Part shown: positions 17,199 to 25,638 of the stretch, piece after piece
How the letters are laid out: each line of letters opens with the position of its first letter
Numbering within the stretch: position 1 is the first letter of the stretch
Assembly: GCF_007176755.1 (NCBI RefSeq)
Contig: NZ_BJTV01000010.1
Coordinates: forward strand, 62,001 to 126,000
Direction of reading: 5' to 3'
Source of the DNA: Streptomyces sp. 1-11
Lineage (GTDB): Bacteria; Actinomycetota; Actinomycetes; Streptomycetales; Streptomycetaceae
DNA: 64,000 bases
Made by a program: the position numbers and the translations under genes
Notes under the pieces: model-generated
Told to the model about the DNA's origin: nothing
What the model saw: the letters and a program-made list of their open reading frames with translations, nothing else
Databases searched by the model: none

Positions 17199-17300
17199 TC
17201 ACCGGCCGTAGACGCGGCGGGCGGTGCGCTCGGCCGGGACGAGCCGCCGGGTCAGCTCCCGCGCCGTCTCGCACACCCGGGCGTAGCCGGCCGCCTGCGG
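17199..17300 (-). pseudogene. Possible C-terminal gene remnant
   Basis: On the minus strand a frame ending at TGA (17201-17199) reads AGYARVCETARELTRRL and continues to RRVYGR-stop, with coding-like composition and GC-rich third positions. No start or ribosome site is visible, and upstream the frame becomes arginine/proline-rich. It may be the decayed end of a gene lost between the lipase maturation factor and the mannosidase. It could equally be chance in GC-rich DNA. Confidence 0.25.
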
Positions 17301-17393
17301 TGAGCCGGAGCGCCGCGGCCGGGCCGTCCCCGCGCCGGCGCCCCGGGGCGCGCGACCGGCCTCCGCCCGGCCGCGCAGCCGCGAGGCGTCCGC

Positions 17394-20300
17394 TCAGCGC
17401 CTGGTGAGACGCAGCGTCATCAGCTCGAACGGCCTGAGCCGTACGGTGATCCGGTTCCCGTCCCGTTCCGGCGCGGGAGTCCCGGCGGCCGGACGCTCCA
17501 GGAGGTCCGTCACCGTGACGCCGCCGACCTCGAAGCCGGCCGTGAGGGTGGCGCGGGCACGGCCTCCGTGGGCCTCGTGGAAGCGGACCACGACGTCGCC
17601 GCTGCCGTCGTCGGCCAGCTTCACGGCCGTGACGACGACCGCGTCGTCGTCCACCGTGACCAGCGGGGCGACCTCGCGGGCCCCGGTGACGCGCCGCTCC
17701 GGCAGGTTGATCCGCCAGCCCTCGCGGACGGCGACCGCGACCGCCGCGCCGGGGACCAGGGCGTGCCGGAAGCGGTGGACGCCCTGGTCGGTCTCGGGGT
17801 CGGGGAAGCGCGGGGCCCGCAGCAGGGAGGCGCGCACCGTGGTCGTCGTGCCGCGGTCGCCGTCCGTGCGGACCGTGCGGGTCACGTCGTGGCCGTACGT
17901 CGAGTCGTTCACCAGCGCCACGCCCCAGCCGGGCTCCTCCAGGTGGACGAAGCGGTGGTTGCAGGCCTCGAACTTGGCGGCCTCCCAGGAGGTGTTGGTG
18001 TGGGTGGGCCGGTGGACGTGCCCGAACTGGGTCTCGGACGCGTAGCGTTCGGCGTGCACGTCGAGCGGGAAGGCGAGCTTCAGGAACTTCTCCGTCTCGT
18101 GCCAGTCGACCTCGGTATCGATCACCAGCCGCCGCTCCCCCGGTGGCAGCGACAGCACCTGTGTCACCCGAGAGGCTCCGAAGGACCGCACGACCCGCAC
18201 CGAGGCGCCGTCGCCGGCCGCGGTCACCGAGTCGGCCTCCGTGAGGTCCGTGACGGTGTTGCGGTAGAACTCGTCGACGTCCCAGGCGTCCCACATGTTC
18301 GGGAAGTCGGGGTGCAGCTGGAGCAGGTTGGCCGCGCGGCCCGGGGCGACGGTCTCGCGGTCGGTCGCGGCGTCGTGGACGGAGACGACCAGGCCGCGGG
18401 CGTCGATCCCGACCCGCAGGCGCCCGTTGTCCAGTACGTGCCCGCCGTCGGGGCGGGGCGACAGCGTGGTGCCGCCCGTCGTCCGGGCGGCCGCCGCGCC
18501 CCCGGCCGGCACGCCGGCGCGGGCGTGCGGGGCGGCGTTGAACACCAGGGGCGTCGCGCCCTCGCCCGCCAGCGCGCCCTGCGCGGCCTCGATGATCCCG
18601 GTCAGCTCGGCGGCGACCCGCTCGTACGTCGCCCGGGCCTCGCGGTGCACCCAGGCGATGGACGAGCCCGGGAGGATGTCGTGGAACTGGTGCAGCAGGA
18701 CCGTCTTCCAGATCCGGTCCAGTTCCCCGTAGGGGTAGGGAAAGCCGGTGCGGACGGCCGCGGTGGCGGCCCACAGTTCGGCCTCGCGCAGCAGGTGCTC
18801 GCTGCGGCGGTTGCCCTGCTTGGTCCTGGCCTGGCTGGTGAGGGTGGCGCGGTGCAGTTCGAGGTAGAGCTCGCCGACCCAGACGGGTGGTTCGGGGTAC
18901 TCGGCCTCGGCCTTCTCGAAGAAGGCCCGGGGTGTCTCCCAGGCGACGGTCGCGGAGCCCTCCAGGTCACGCAGCCGGGCCGCCTTGGCGACCATCTCGC
19001 GGGTGGTGCCGCCGCCCCCGTCGCCCCAGCCGGTCGGGGCCAGGGAGTGCCGGGCCCGGCCCTTCTCCTTGAAGTTCCGTGCCGCGTGGGCGATCTCGCC
19101 GCCCCGCATCGAGCAGTTGTAGGTGTCGACCGGCGGGAAGTGCGTGAAGATCCGGGTGCCGTCGATGCCCTCCCAGTGGAAGGTGTGGTGCGGGAAGCTG
19201 TTCGTCCGCGACCAGGAGATCTTCTGGGTCAGCAGCCACTTGGACCCGGCCGCCCGGATGATCTGCGGGAGCCCGGCGGCGAAGCCGAAGGTGTCGGGCA
19301 GCCAGGCCTCCTCGTTCTCGATGCCGAACTCGTCGAGGAAGAACCGCTTGCCGTGCACGAACTGCCGGGCCATGGCCTCCGAGCCGGGCATGTTGGTGTC
19401 CGACTCGACCCACATCCCGCCGGCCGGCACGAACCGCCCCTCCGCCACGGCCTTGCGCACCCGCGCCCACACCTCGGGCCGGTGCTCCTTCACCCACGCC
19501 CACTGCTGGGCCTGGGACATGGCGAAGACGAACTCCGGCTCGTCCTCGATCAGCGCGGTCATGTTGGCGGTCGTGCGGGCCACCTTGCGCACGGTCTCCC
19601 GCAGCGGCCACAGCCACGCGGAGTCGATGTGCGCGTGCCCGACGGCGCTGATCCGGTGCGCGGAGGGCACGGCCCGGGCGGCCAGGACCCCGGCGAGCGC
19701 GGCCCCCGCGCGCTCCGCGGTGCCGTTCACGTCCTGGAGGTCGACGAGGTCGAGGGCCCGGTCCACGGCGCGCAGGATGTCGTGCCGGCGGGCGGAGTCC
19801 TCCGGCAGCTCGGCCATCAGCTCGCCCAGCACCTCCAGATCCAGCACCAGCCGCCACACCGTCTCGTCGAACACGGCGAGGTCCATGCGGGTGAGCGTGT
19901 ACTGCGGCTCGTGCCCGGCGGTGTCCTTGTCGCCGAGCCGGGTGGGCCGGAAGGGGTGGTAGTCGAGGATGACGGGGTTGGAGGCCGCCTCGACGTGCAG
20001 GCGCACCTCCTCCCCGCCGTCCACGGGGGCGCCGACGCGCACCCACTGGTTGCGCGGGTTGAGGCCCTTCACCGGGGTGCCGTCGGGCCGGTAGACCAGG
20101 CCCTCGCACTGGAAGCCGGGCATGTTCTCGTCGAAGCCGAGGTCGAGCAGGGCCTCGACGGTCCGGCCCGCCCAGGCCTCGGGGACGGTCCCGGTGACCC
20201 GGAACCAGCTCGTGCCCCAGGGCGCGCCCCACCGGGCGCCCACCTCGATCGGCTCGGGCTCGGCCGCGAGCCCTTCCGCCACCGGCACGGGCTCGCCGGG

Positions 20301-20414
20301 CGCGTGCCAGACGGCGACCCGCAGCGGCACGGACTCTGGGTACACGGCGGGGCGGAGGCGTTCGTCGAGGACGCGCCGGAGACGGGCTTCGACCAGGCTG
20401 CGGTCGTCATGCAT
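17394..20414 (-). CDS. Alpha-mannosidase, GH38 family
   Basis: 1006 aa cytosolic enzyme (no signal peptide) that removes alpha-linked mannose. The zinc-binding and catalytic segment GHAHIDSAWLWPLRET lies near residue 256. The nucleophile region WLPDTFGFA has Asp near 373. The C-terminal beta domains fill the second half, and length and domain order fit bacterial GH38. The ATG at 20414 follows AGGGAGC at a suitable distance. It is the last gene of a minus-strand operon (binding protein, two permeases, GH5, GH85, GH38) and starts 45 bp after the GH85 stop. In this setting it would trim alpha-mannose from imported glycans before the GH5 enzyme acts. Confidence 0.95.
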   Translation of the reverse strand: MHDDRSLVEARLRRVLDERLRPAVYPESVPLRVAVWHAPGEPVPVAEGLAAEPEPIEVGARWGAPWGTSWFRVTGTVPEAWAGRTVEALLDLGFDENMPGFQCEGLVYRPDGTPVKGLNPRNQWVRVGAPVDGGEEVRLHVEAASNPVILDYHPFRPTRLGDKDTAGHEPQYTLTRMDLAVFDETVWRLVLDLEVLGELMAELPEDSARRHDILRAVDRALDLVDLQDVNGTAERAGAALAGVLAARAVPSAHRISAVGHAHIDSAWLWPLRETVRKVARTTANMTALIEDEPEFVFAMSQAQQWAWVKEHRPEVWARVRKAVAEGRFVPAGGMWVESDTNMPGSEAMARQFVHGKRFFLDEFGIENEEAWLPDTFGFAAGLPQIIRAAGSKWLLTQKISWSRTNSFPHHTFHWEGIDGTRIFTHFPPVDTYNCSMRGGEIAHAARNFKEKGRARHSLAPTGWGDGGGGTTREMVAKAARLRDLEGSATVAWETPRAFFEKAEAEYPEPPVWVGELYLELHRATLTSQARTKQGNRRSEHLLREAELWAATAAVRTGFPYPYGELDRIWKTVLLHQFHDILPGSSIAWVHREARATYERVAAELTGIIEAAQGALAGEGATPLVFNAAPHARAGVPAGGAAAARTTGGTTLSPRPDGGHVLDNGRLRVGIDARGLVVSVHDAATDRETVAPGRAANLLQLHPDFPNMWDAWDVDEFYRNTVTDLTEADSVTAAGDGASVRVVRSFGASRVTQVLSLPPGERRLVIDTEVDWHETEKFLKLAFPLDVHAERYASETQFGHVHRPTHTNTSWEAAKFEACNHRFVHLEEPGWGVALVNDSTYGHDVTRTVRTDGDRGTTTTVRASLLRAPRFPDPETDQGVHRFRHALVPGAAVAVAVREGWRINLPERRVTGAREVAPLVTVDDDAVVVTAVKLADDGSGDVVVRFHEAHGGRARATLTAGFEVGGVTVTDLLERPAAGTPAPERDGNRITVRLRPFELMTLRLTRR

Positions 20415-20459
20415 GCGGGGTGCTCCCTGCTGGGTTCCGGGCCGGGGGCCGCGGGCGGG

Positions 20460-22514
20460 TTACCAGGAGTGGGTGACGGTGACGGGGGCCGAGGCGTTGT
20501 ACAGCTCCCCCACCGCCCGCAGTTCGAATCGTGCGGCCCGCTCTCCCGGCGCGGGAAGCAGGCCGGTGACGAAGTGGGCGCGCTGGCAGGTGCCGCCGAG
20601 GAAGCGGCGGGTCCCGCCGGGCAGGACCCGGTGCAGCTCGTAGTGGCGGACCGGGACCCGCTGCGACCCGGCGTTCCAGGCGAATCTGAAGTCGCCCCCG
20701 GCGGCGGCGGTGATCCGCAGGCCGGCGGGGGCGGCCGGGGCCGGGGCGGCGTCGCGGACGGCGAGGTGGCCGAGCCGCCAGCGCACGGGGCCGCCGCCGG
20801 GCGCGGTCAGGCGCACTCCGAGAGCGTGGACGACCCTGCCGGACAGGCCGGTGAGCCGCACGGTCGACGTCCGCCAGGCGCCGGCCGCTTCGGCGCCCCG
20901 GCCCCGGCCGGCCGGGACGGTCCGCTGCGCGGGCAGGCAGGTGTACGGCGGGGGCGCACCGGGTCCGGCCGGTTCCGCCGTGGCGACGGCCAGCTCGACG
21001 TTCACCTGTCCGGCGTCGGTCCGGTGCGTCAGCTCGACGACCGTGCCCGCGGTGACCGGCAGCCGGGTGGCGTACAGGTCCAGCACCGCGGGCTCGTCGA
21101 GTCCGCCCGCCACCAGCACGCTGCTGCCGCCGCGCCAGGCGTCGGCGAAGTCGAGGGAGACGTCCGGCCGCGGCCCCCGGGTCCGCACCGTCCAGCGCCG
21201 CGACGGCAGCCGGTCCTGCAGGCCGAGGTGGTTCCAGGGCGCGTCCGAGGTGACGGCGCCCTCCTCGTACCAGCGCAGCCCGTGCCCGGTGTTGAACACG
21301 CTCGCGAACGGCACCGAGGTCACCGTCGACCGGTCCGCCACCGAGACCGCCGGGGCCCGCCAGGGGTCGGCGGGGTCCGGCCGTGCGGGGTCCAGTGACC
21401 GTCCGGTCCAGAACCGGTCGTCGGCCGCGTGGAAGTCCCCGGGGGCCCGCCGGTCGGCGGGCAGGTGGTTGCGGGTCCACTCGGGCCGGTAGAGGCCGAT
21501 CGAGGTGGTGTGCGCCTTCGTGGCCGGCACGACGGCGTCCCAGTCGACCCGCGAGTCCGGCCCGCCGGACTCGACGTCGACGCCGGCCCACAGTTCGTAG
21601 GGGTCGCGCCCGAGCCGCCGGGCCCGGTCTGCGGAGGCGGCCAGGCCGCCCGCGCTCCACCGGAAATCGACGAACATGTCGTCGGCGGTCCGGAAGAAGG
21701 CCTCGTTCCGGTCGTTCAGCGCTCCCTGCCAGCTCACCGTCCCGTCCACCGTCATGGCGTCGTACCAGGTCACCCGCTGCCCCTGCGCCGCCGCGAGCGC
21801 CTTCAGCTCGGTCACGAAGTCCAGCACCGCGGCGCCCAGGGCGGTGTCGCCGCCACCCGTCTCGGCGTTCAGGAACCAGCCGTCGAAGCCGTACGCGGCC
21901 GCCACCTCCACCAGTCGCGCGGCGAGCGGGTGATGCCCCGAGACGTCCTTCTGCACCAGGTCGCGGGTCCAGCGCAGCTGCCCGCCGTAGGCGGTGGGCG
22001 GCAGGAAGACGTTGCCGAGGACGGGCACGCCGTGCCGGTGGGCGGCGTCCACGATCGGCGCGTTCGGCGCGAGGATCAGCCCCTCCCCCGCCGAGCCGCC
22101 CCAGAACACCAGCTCGTCCAGGTAGGCCCAGTGGGTGAGGGCGTAGTAGTCCGCGGTGGCCGAGCCCTGGGAGGGGTTGGCGGAGGTGGGCCCGAAGGAG
22201 ACCAGGGCCTGGAGGCGGGCCTGCCCGGAGCGGGCGGTGGTGTTGGCCGGGGTCGGTGTGAAGCGGGCGGCGAGCGGTACGGAGGCCGCGTTGAAGGAGA
22301 GGTCGGGGTCGTCCTCGGCACGCCAGGCCTTGAGGCTGCGCCAGGTGACGCCGGTGCCGGGGCTGCCGGCGGGCAGGGAGTCCGGGTACCAGTAGGAGGC
22401 GTACGGCGCGGCGGCGGTCCCGGTGCCCGGGGCGGCCGGGGCGGGGGTGGCCGGGAGCAGGGCCGCGGCGGCGCCGGTACCGGCGACCAGGACGGTGCGT
22501 CTGGTGGGGTTCAC
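20460..22514 (-). CDS. Secreted endo-beta-N-acetylglucosaminidase, GH85 family
   Basis: 684 aa. GH85 enzymes cut between the two core GlcNAc residues of N-glycans, releasing the glycan from the protein. The catalytic pair is in NAETGGG: Asn216 and Glu218. Other family segments are YASYWYPDSLPAG near the N-terminus, VPVLGNVFLPP, YGFDGWFLN, VTWYDAMTVDG and FVDFRW. The N-terminus NPTRRTVLVAGTGAAAALL followed by APAAPG is a twin-arginine-like signal, so it is exported. C-terminal beta domains include a fibronectin-like part. The GTG at 22514 follows AAGGAGG and overlaps the GH5 stop by four bases (GTGA), implying translational coupling. Known streptomycete Endo H is GH18, so a GH85 here is notable. 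Confidence 0.93.
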   Translation of the reverse strand: MNPTRRTVLVAGTGAAAALLPATPAPAAPGTGTAAAPYASYWYPDSLPAGSPGTGVTWRSLKAWRAEDDPDLSFNAASVPLAARFTPTPANTTARSGQARLQALVSFGPTSANPSQGSATADYYALTHWAYLDELVFWGGSAGEGLILAPNAPIVDAAHRHGVPVLGNVFLPPTAYGGQLRWTRDLVQKDVSGHHPLAARLVEVAAAYGFDGWFLNAETGGGDTALGAAVLDFVTELKALAAAQGQRVTWYDAMTVDGTVSWQGALNDRNEAFFRTADDMFVDFRWSAGGLAASADRARRLGRDPYELWAGVDVESGGPDSRVDWDAVVPATKAHTTSIGLYRPEWTRNHLPADRRAPGDFHAADDRFWTGRSLDPARPDPADPWRAPAVSVADRSTVTSVPFASVFNTGHGLRWYEEGAVTSDAPWNHLGLQDRLPSRRWTVRTRGPRPDVSLDFADAWRGGSSVLVAGGLDEPAVLDLYATRLPVTAGTVVELTHRTDAGQVNVELAVATAEPAGPGAPPPYTCLPAQRTVPAGRGRGAEAAGAWRTSTVRLTGLSGRVVHALGVRLTAPGGGPVRWRLGHLAVRDAAPAPAAPAGLRITAAAGGDFRFAWNAGSQRVPVRHYELHRVLPGGTRRFLGGTCQRAHFVTGLLPAPGERAARFELRAVGELYNASAPVTVTHSW

Positions 22515-23767
22515 GGGCGAGGGCCTCCTTGTGGGGTGGGGAGTACCTGGTCGGGGGTGACGACTTCGGTGATGCCGCGCGCGGCGAGGTGTGCGGCGTC
22601 GTCGGCTCGGGTGTCGAGAACGGTGGTGGGGCGGGCCCCGTCGGCGACGAGCCGGAAGAAGGCGTCGAAGACGGGCCCGCCGGGTGCGCAGGCGGAGCGG
22701 CGGCCCGGGTCGGCGGGTACGGCGAGGGCCGTGGTGCGCGCCGCCGGCTCGGTGCGGGGCCGGCGGGCCGCCTCGGCCAGGGCGCGGGCGATGTCCTTGG
22801 GCTTGCGGTCGTTGGTGAACAGGCCGAGTCCGTATTCGAGTTCGGGGAAGTCGGCGAGGTCGCGGGAGACGTCGTACGAGCACCACCAGGTGATGCCCCA
22901 CAGGTCCGGGCAGTCCAGGGCGCCGGCCACGGTGGCCTCGGCGAAGGCGGCCGCGTGCTCGGCGGGCACCAGGGGCGCGGGCGCCCCGACCTCCTGCAGC
23001 CAGACCGGCCGGTGCGGCTGCTCGGCCCACGCCTTGCTCAGCTCGACCAGGTAGGCGGCGTGGTGCTCGGCCGGCACGGAGGTGCGGCCGTGGCGCTGGG
23101 CGGTGCCGTTGAACACCCAGGAGTGGACGGCGGTGACGCCGCCGAGCCGGGCCGAGTGCGCGGGCGTGAACGGCTGGTCGTCCTGGTACCAGGCGGCGTC
23201 GTAGGAGGCGTGCAGGTGGAGCCCGTCCGGGGCGCCTTCGGCGCAGGCCGCGAGCAGCGCGCCCAGCCACCGTCCGGCCTCCTCCTGCGTGATCCGGTCG
23301 GGGTCGGGGTGGGGTCCGGCGGCGAACTGGTTGACCTCGTTGCCGATGGTCATGCCGATGAAGTTGGGCCGGTCGGCGAGGGCGGCGGCGAGGGTGCGCA
23401 GGTAGGCGCTCTGGCCGTCGACCACGTCCGGGTCGGTGAAGAGGTTGCGCCGGTGCCAGGTCCGGGTCCAGGCGGGCAGGAAGTCGAAGCTGCTCAGGTG
23501 GCCCTGCAGGCCGTCCACGTTGACGTCCAGGCCGCGCTCGGCGGCCGCGTCGGCGAGCGCCACCAGCTGTGCCACGGCGCGTGGGCGGATCAGGGTGCGG
23601 TTGGGCTGGAAGTAGGGCCACAGCGGGAAGACGCGGATGTGGTCGAGGCCCAGGTCCGCGATCGCGTCCAGGTCGGCGCGCACGGCGTCCAGGTCGAAGT
23701 CGAGCCAGTGGTGGAACCACCCTTCGCTCGGGGTGTAGTTGACGCCGAAGCGCACGGCAGGGGGCAT
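22511..23767 (-). CDS. Cytosolic GH5 family glycosidase, probably a beta-mannosidase
   Basis: 418 aa, no signal peptide. A (beta/alpha)8 enzyme beginning RFGVNYTPSEGWFHHWLDFD. The GH5 acid/base is Glu144 in GNEVNQF and the nucleophile Glu259 in WLQEVGAP; AVHSWVFNGT and GITWWCSYDVS are also typical. Overall it resembles the GH5_18 group, whose bifidobacterial member splits Man-beta-1,4-GlcNAc from N-glycan cores (established knowledge; the subfamily call is mine from recollection of the sequence type). The ATG at 23767 follows AAGGA. It is fourth in the importer-glycosidase operon, between the permease and GH85 genes, which supports a role in finishing N-glycan core breakdown. Confidence 0.85.
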   Translation of the reverse strand: MPPAVRFGVNYTPSEGWFHHWLDFDLDAVRADLDAIADLGLDHIRVFPLWPYFQPNRTLIRPRAVAQLVALADAAAERGLDVNVDGLQGHLSSFDFLPAWTRTWHRRNLFTDPDVVDGQSAYLRTLAAALADRPNFIGMTIGNEVNQFAAGPHPDPDRITQEEAGRWLGALLAACAEGAPDGLHLHASYDAAWYQDDQPFTPAHSARLGGVTAVHSWVFNGTAQRHGRTSVPAEHHAAYLVELSKAWAEQPHRPVWLQEVGAPAPLVPAEHAAAFAEATVAGALDCPDLWGITWWCSYDVSRDLADFPELEYGLGLFTNDRKPKDIARALAEAARRPRTEPAARTTALAVPADPGRRSACAPGGPVFDAFFRLVADGARPTTVLDTRADDAAHLAARGITEVVTPDQVLPTPQGGPRP

Positions 23768-23816
23768 GCGGTGTCCTTGCGGTGGAGTGCGGGGGGGCGG
23801 TTCTCCGGCGGTGCGG

Positions 23817-24740
23817 TCAGCCCTTGACGGCGCCCTCGCCGACCCCGCGGAAGAAGTACCGCTGCAGGCAGGCGAAGAGGGCGATGAGCGGGGCCACGGC
23901 GATGACGGTGCCGGCCGCGACCAGCCGTTCGTCGTTGGCGAAGGTGCCGTGCAGGTAGTTGAGGCCGATGGTCAGGGTGAACTTGTCGGGGTCGCTGAGC
24001 ACGACGAGCGGCCACAGGAAGTCGTCCCACGCGCCCATGAAGGCGAAGATCGCGACGACGGCGAGGGTGCCCTTCACCGCGGGCAGCGCGATGCGCCGGA
24101 ACCGCTGCCAGGCGTTGGCGCCGTCGACGTAGGCGGCCTCCTCGATCTCGTACGGCAGGTTGCGGAAGGCGTTGCGCATCAGCAGCACGTTCATCGCCGC
24201 GACCGATCCGGGCAGTACGACGCCGATGAGCGTGTTGTTCAGGCCGAGTTCCCGCATGGTGGTGAACTGGGCGATGATGATGCCCTCCACGGGCACGAGC
24301 ATCGCCAGCACGAAGACCAGCGCCGCCGCTTTCCGGCCGCGGTAGCGCAGGCGGGCCAGGGCGTACCCGGCGAGCGCCGAACCGGCGCAGTTGGTGACGA
24401 CACTGGCGGCGGCGACCCGCAGCGAGTTGAGGGCGTAGTCCCAGACGGGGATGGTCCGGGCGACCCGCGTGTAGTTGTGCAGGGTGGGGTGGCCGGGCAG
24501 GAACTTCGGCGGGGAGCTGAAGATGTCCTCGGTGGGGCCCTTGAGGGACGTGGAGAGCTGCCACAGGAAGGGGCCGGCGGTGAGGGCGAGGACGGCGAGC
24601 AGCAGCACGTAGCGCAGGACCAGCTCGGCGGGCCGGATCCGGCGGCCGCGCTCGTCGGTGATCCGGGGTGCCCGGGTGACGTGCGGCCGGGCCGGGCGAG
24701 CCGGGCGCCGGGTGTGGGCGGTCTTCTCCAGGACGCTCAC
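23817..24740 (-). CDS. ABC sugar transporter permease (MalG/CUT1 type)
   Basis: 307 aa with six predicted membrane spans. The ATPase-contacting EAA loop reads EEAAYVDGANAWQRFRRIALPAVKG. A long, basic N-terminal tail precedes the first span. The GTG at 24740 follows GGAGGAGAC and overlaps the stop of the upstream permease by four bases (GTGA). With the MalF-type permease and the binding protein it forms an importer. No ATPase gene is in the operon, as usual for streptomycete CUT1 systems that share the MsiK ATPase. Confidence 0.95.
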   Translation of the reverse strand: MSVLEKTAHTRRPARPARPHVTRAPRITDERGRRIRPAELVLRYVLLLAVLALTAGPFLWQLSTSLKGPTEDIFSSPPKFLPGHPTLHNYTRVARTIPVWDYALNSLRVAAASVVTNCAGSALAGYALARLRYRGRKAAALVFVLAMLVPVEGIIIAQFTTMRELGLNNTLIGVVLPGSVAAMNVLLMRNAFRNLPYEIEEAAYVDGANAWQRFRRIALPAVKGTLAVVAIFAFMGAWDDFLWPLVVLSDPDKFTLTIGLNYLHGTFANDERLVAAGTVIAVAPLIALFACLQRYFFRGVGEGAVKG

Positions 24741-25633
24741 GTCTCCTCCCTCCGGTCGGCGCGCAGCACGAGCAGCATCAGTGCGACGGTGACGGCGAAC
24801 ACGACGACGGAGAGGGCGGAGGCGTAGCCGACCCGGCCGGTCAGGCCGGTGCCGGTGCGCTGGACGAGCATGACGAGGGTGGTGTCCTCGCCGGCCGGCC
24901 CGCCGGTGGGGCCGGCCATCAGGTACACCTCGGAGAACACCTTGAACGCGGCGACCGAGGAGAGCGCGGCGACCAGCACCATGGTGGACCGCACGGCGGG
25001 CACCGTGACGGTGAGGAAGCGGCGGACCGGTCCCGCGCCGTCGACGGCGGCCGCCTCGTGCAGTTCGCGCGGGACGCCGGCGAGGGCCGCCAGATAGATG
25101 ATCATGTAGTAGCCGAGGCCCTTCCACACCGTCACCGCCATGGCGCTCAGCAGGAGCAGCCACTGGTCGCTGAGGAAACCGACCCGCCCGACGCCCACCG
25201 TCTCCAGCAGCGAGTTGACCAGGCCGCGTTCGTCCAGCAGCCACACCCAGATCAGCCCGACGACCACGATGGAGGCGACCACCGGGGTGTAGAAGGCGGA
25301 CCGGAAGAAGGCGATGCCGGGGATGTCGCGCCGCACCAGCAGCGCGAGCAGCAGCGGCAGGACCACCAGGGCGGGCACGACGCCGAGGACGTACAGGGCG
25401 CTGTTGCGCAGGCCGGTCCAGAACATGTCGTCGTGGAGCAGCTCGCGGAAGTTGGCGAGGCCCACGAAGCGCCCCGGGACCAGGGTGCGGCGGTCGGTGA
25501 AGGAGTTCACGACGGTCGACACGAACGGGTAGAGCACGAAGGCTCCGGCGACGAGCAGTCCCGGTGCGGCGAACAGCCAGGGGCTGGTGGGAAGTTGCCG
25601 CCGTATGCGGGAGGTGGTGGAAGGCGTGGCCAT
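24737..25633 (-). CDS. ABC sugar transporter permease (MalF/CUT1 type)
   Basis: 298 aa, six membrane spans, beginning WLFAAPGLLVAGAFVLYPF. The EAA loop is HEAAAVDGAGPVRRFLTVTVPAVRS. The ATG at 25633 lies 5 bp after the binding-protein stop. It pairs with the MalG-type permease as the transmembrane heterodimer of a carbohydrate importer. The probable cargo, judged from the operon, is a mannose-rich glycan released by GH85. Confidence 0.95.
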   Translation of the reverse strand: MATPSTTSRIRRQLPTSPWLFAAPGLLVAGAFVLYPFVSTVVNSFTDRRTLVPGRFVGLANFRELLHDDMFWTGLRNSALYVLGVVPALVVLPLLLALLVRRDIPGIAFFRSAFYTPVVASIVVVGLIWVWLLDERGLVNSLLETVGVGRVGFLSDQWLLLLSAMAVTVWKGLGYYMIIYLAALAGVPRELHEAAAVDGAGPVRRFLTVTVPAVRSTMVLVAALSSVAAFKVFSEVYLMAGPTGGPAGEDTTLVMLVQRTGTGLTGRVGYASALSVVVFAVTVALMLLVLRADRREET

Positions 25634-25638
25634 GCCGC

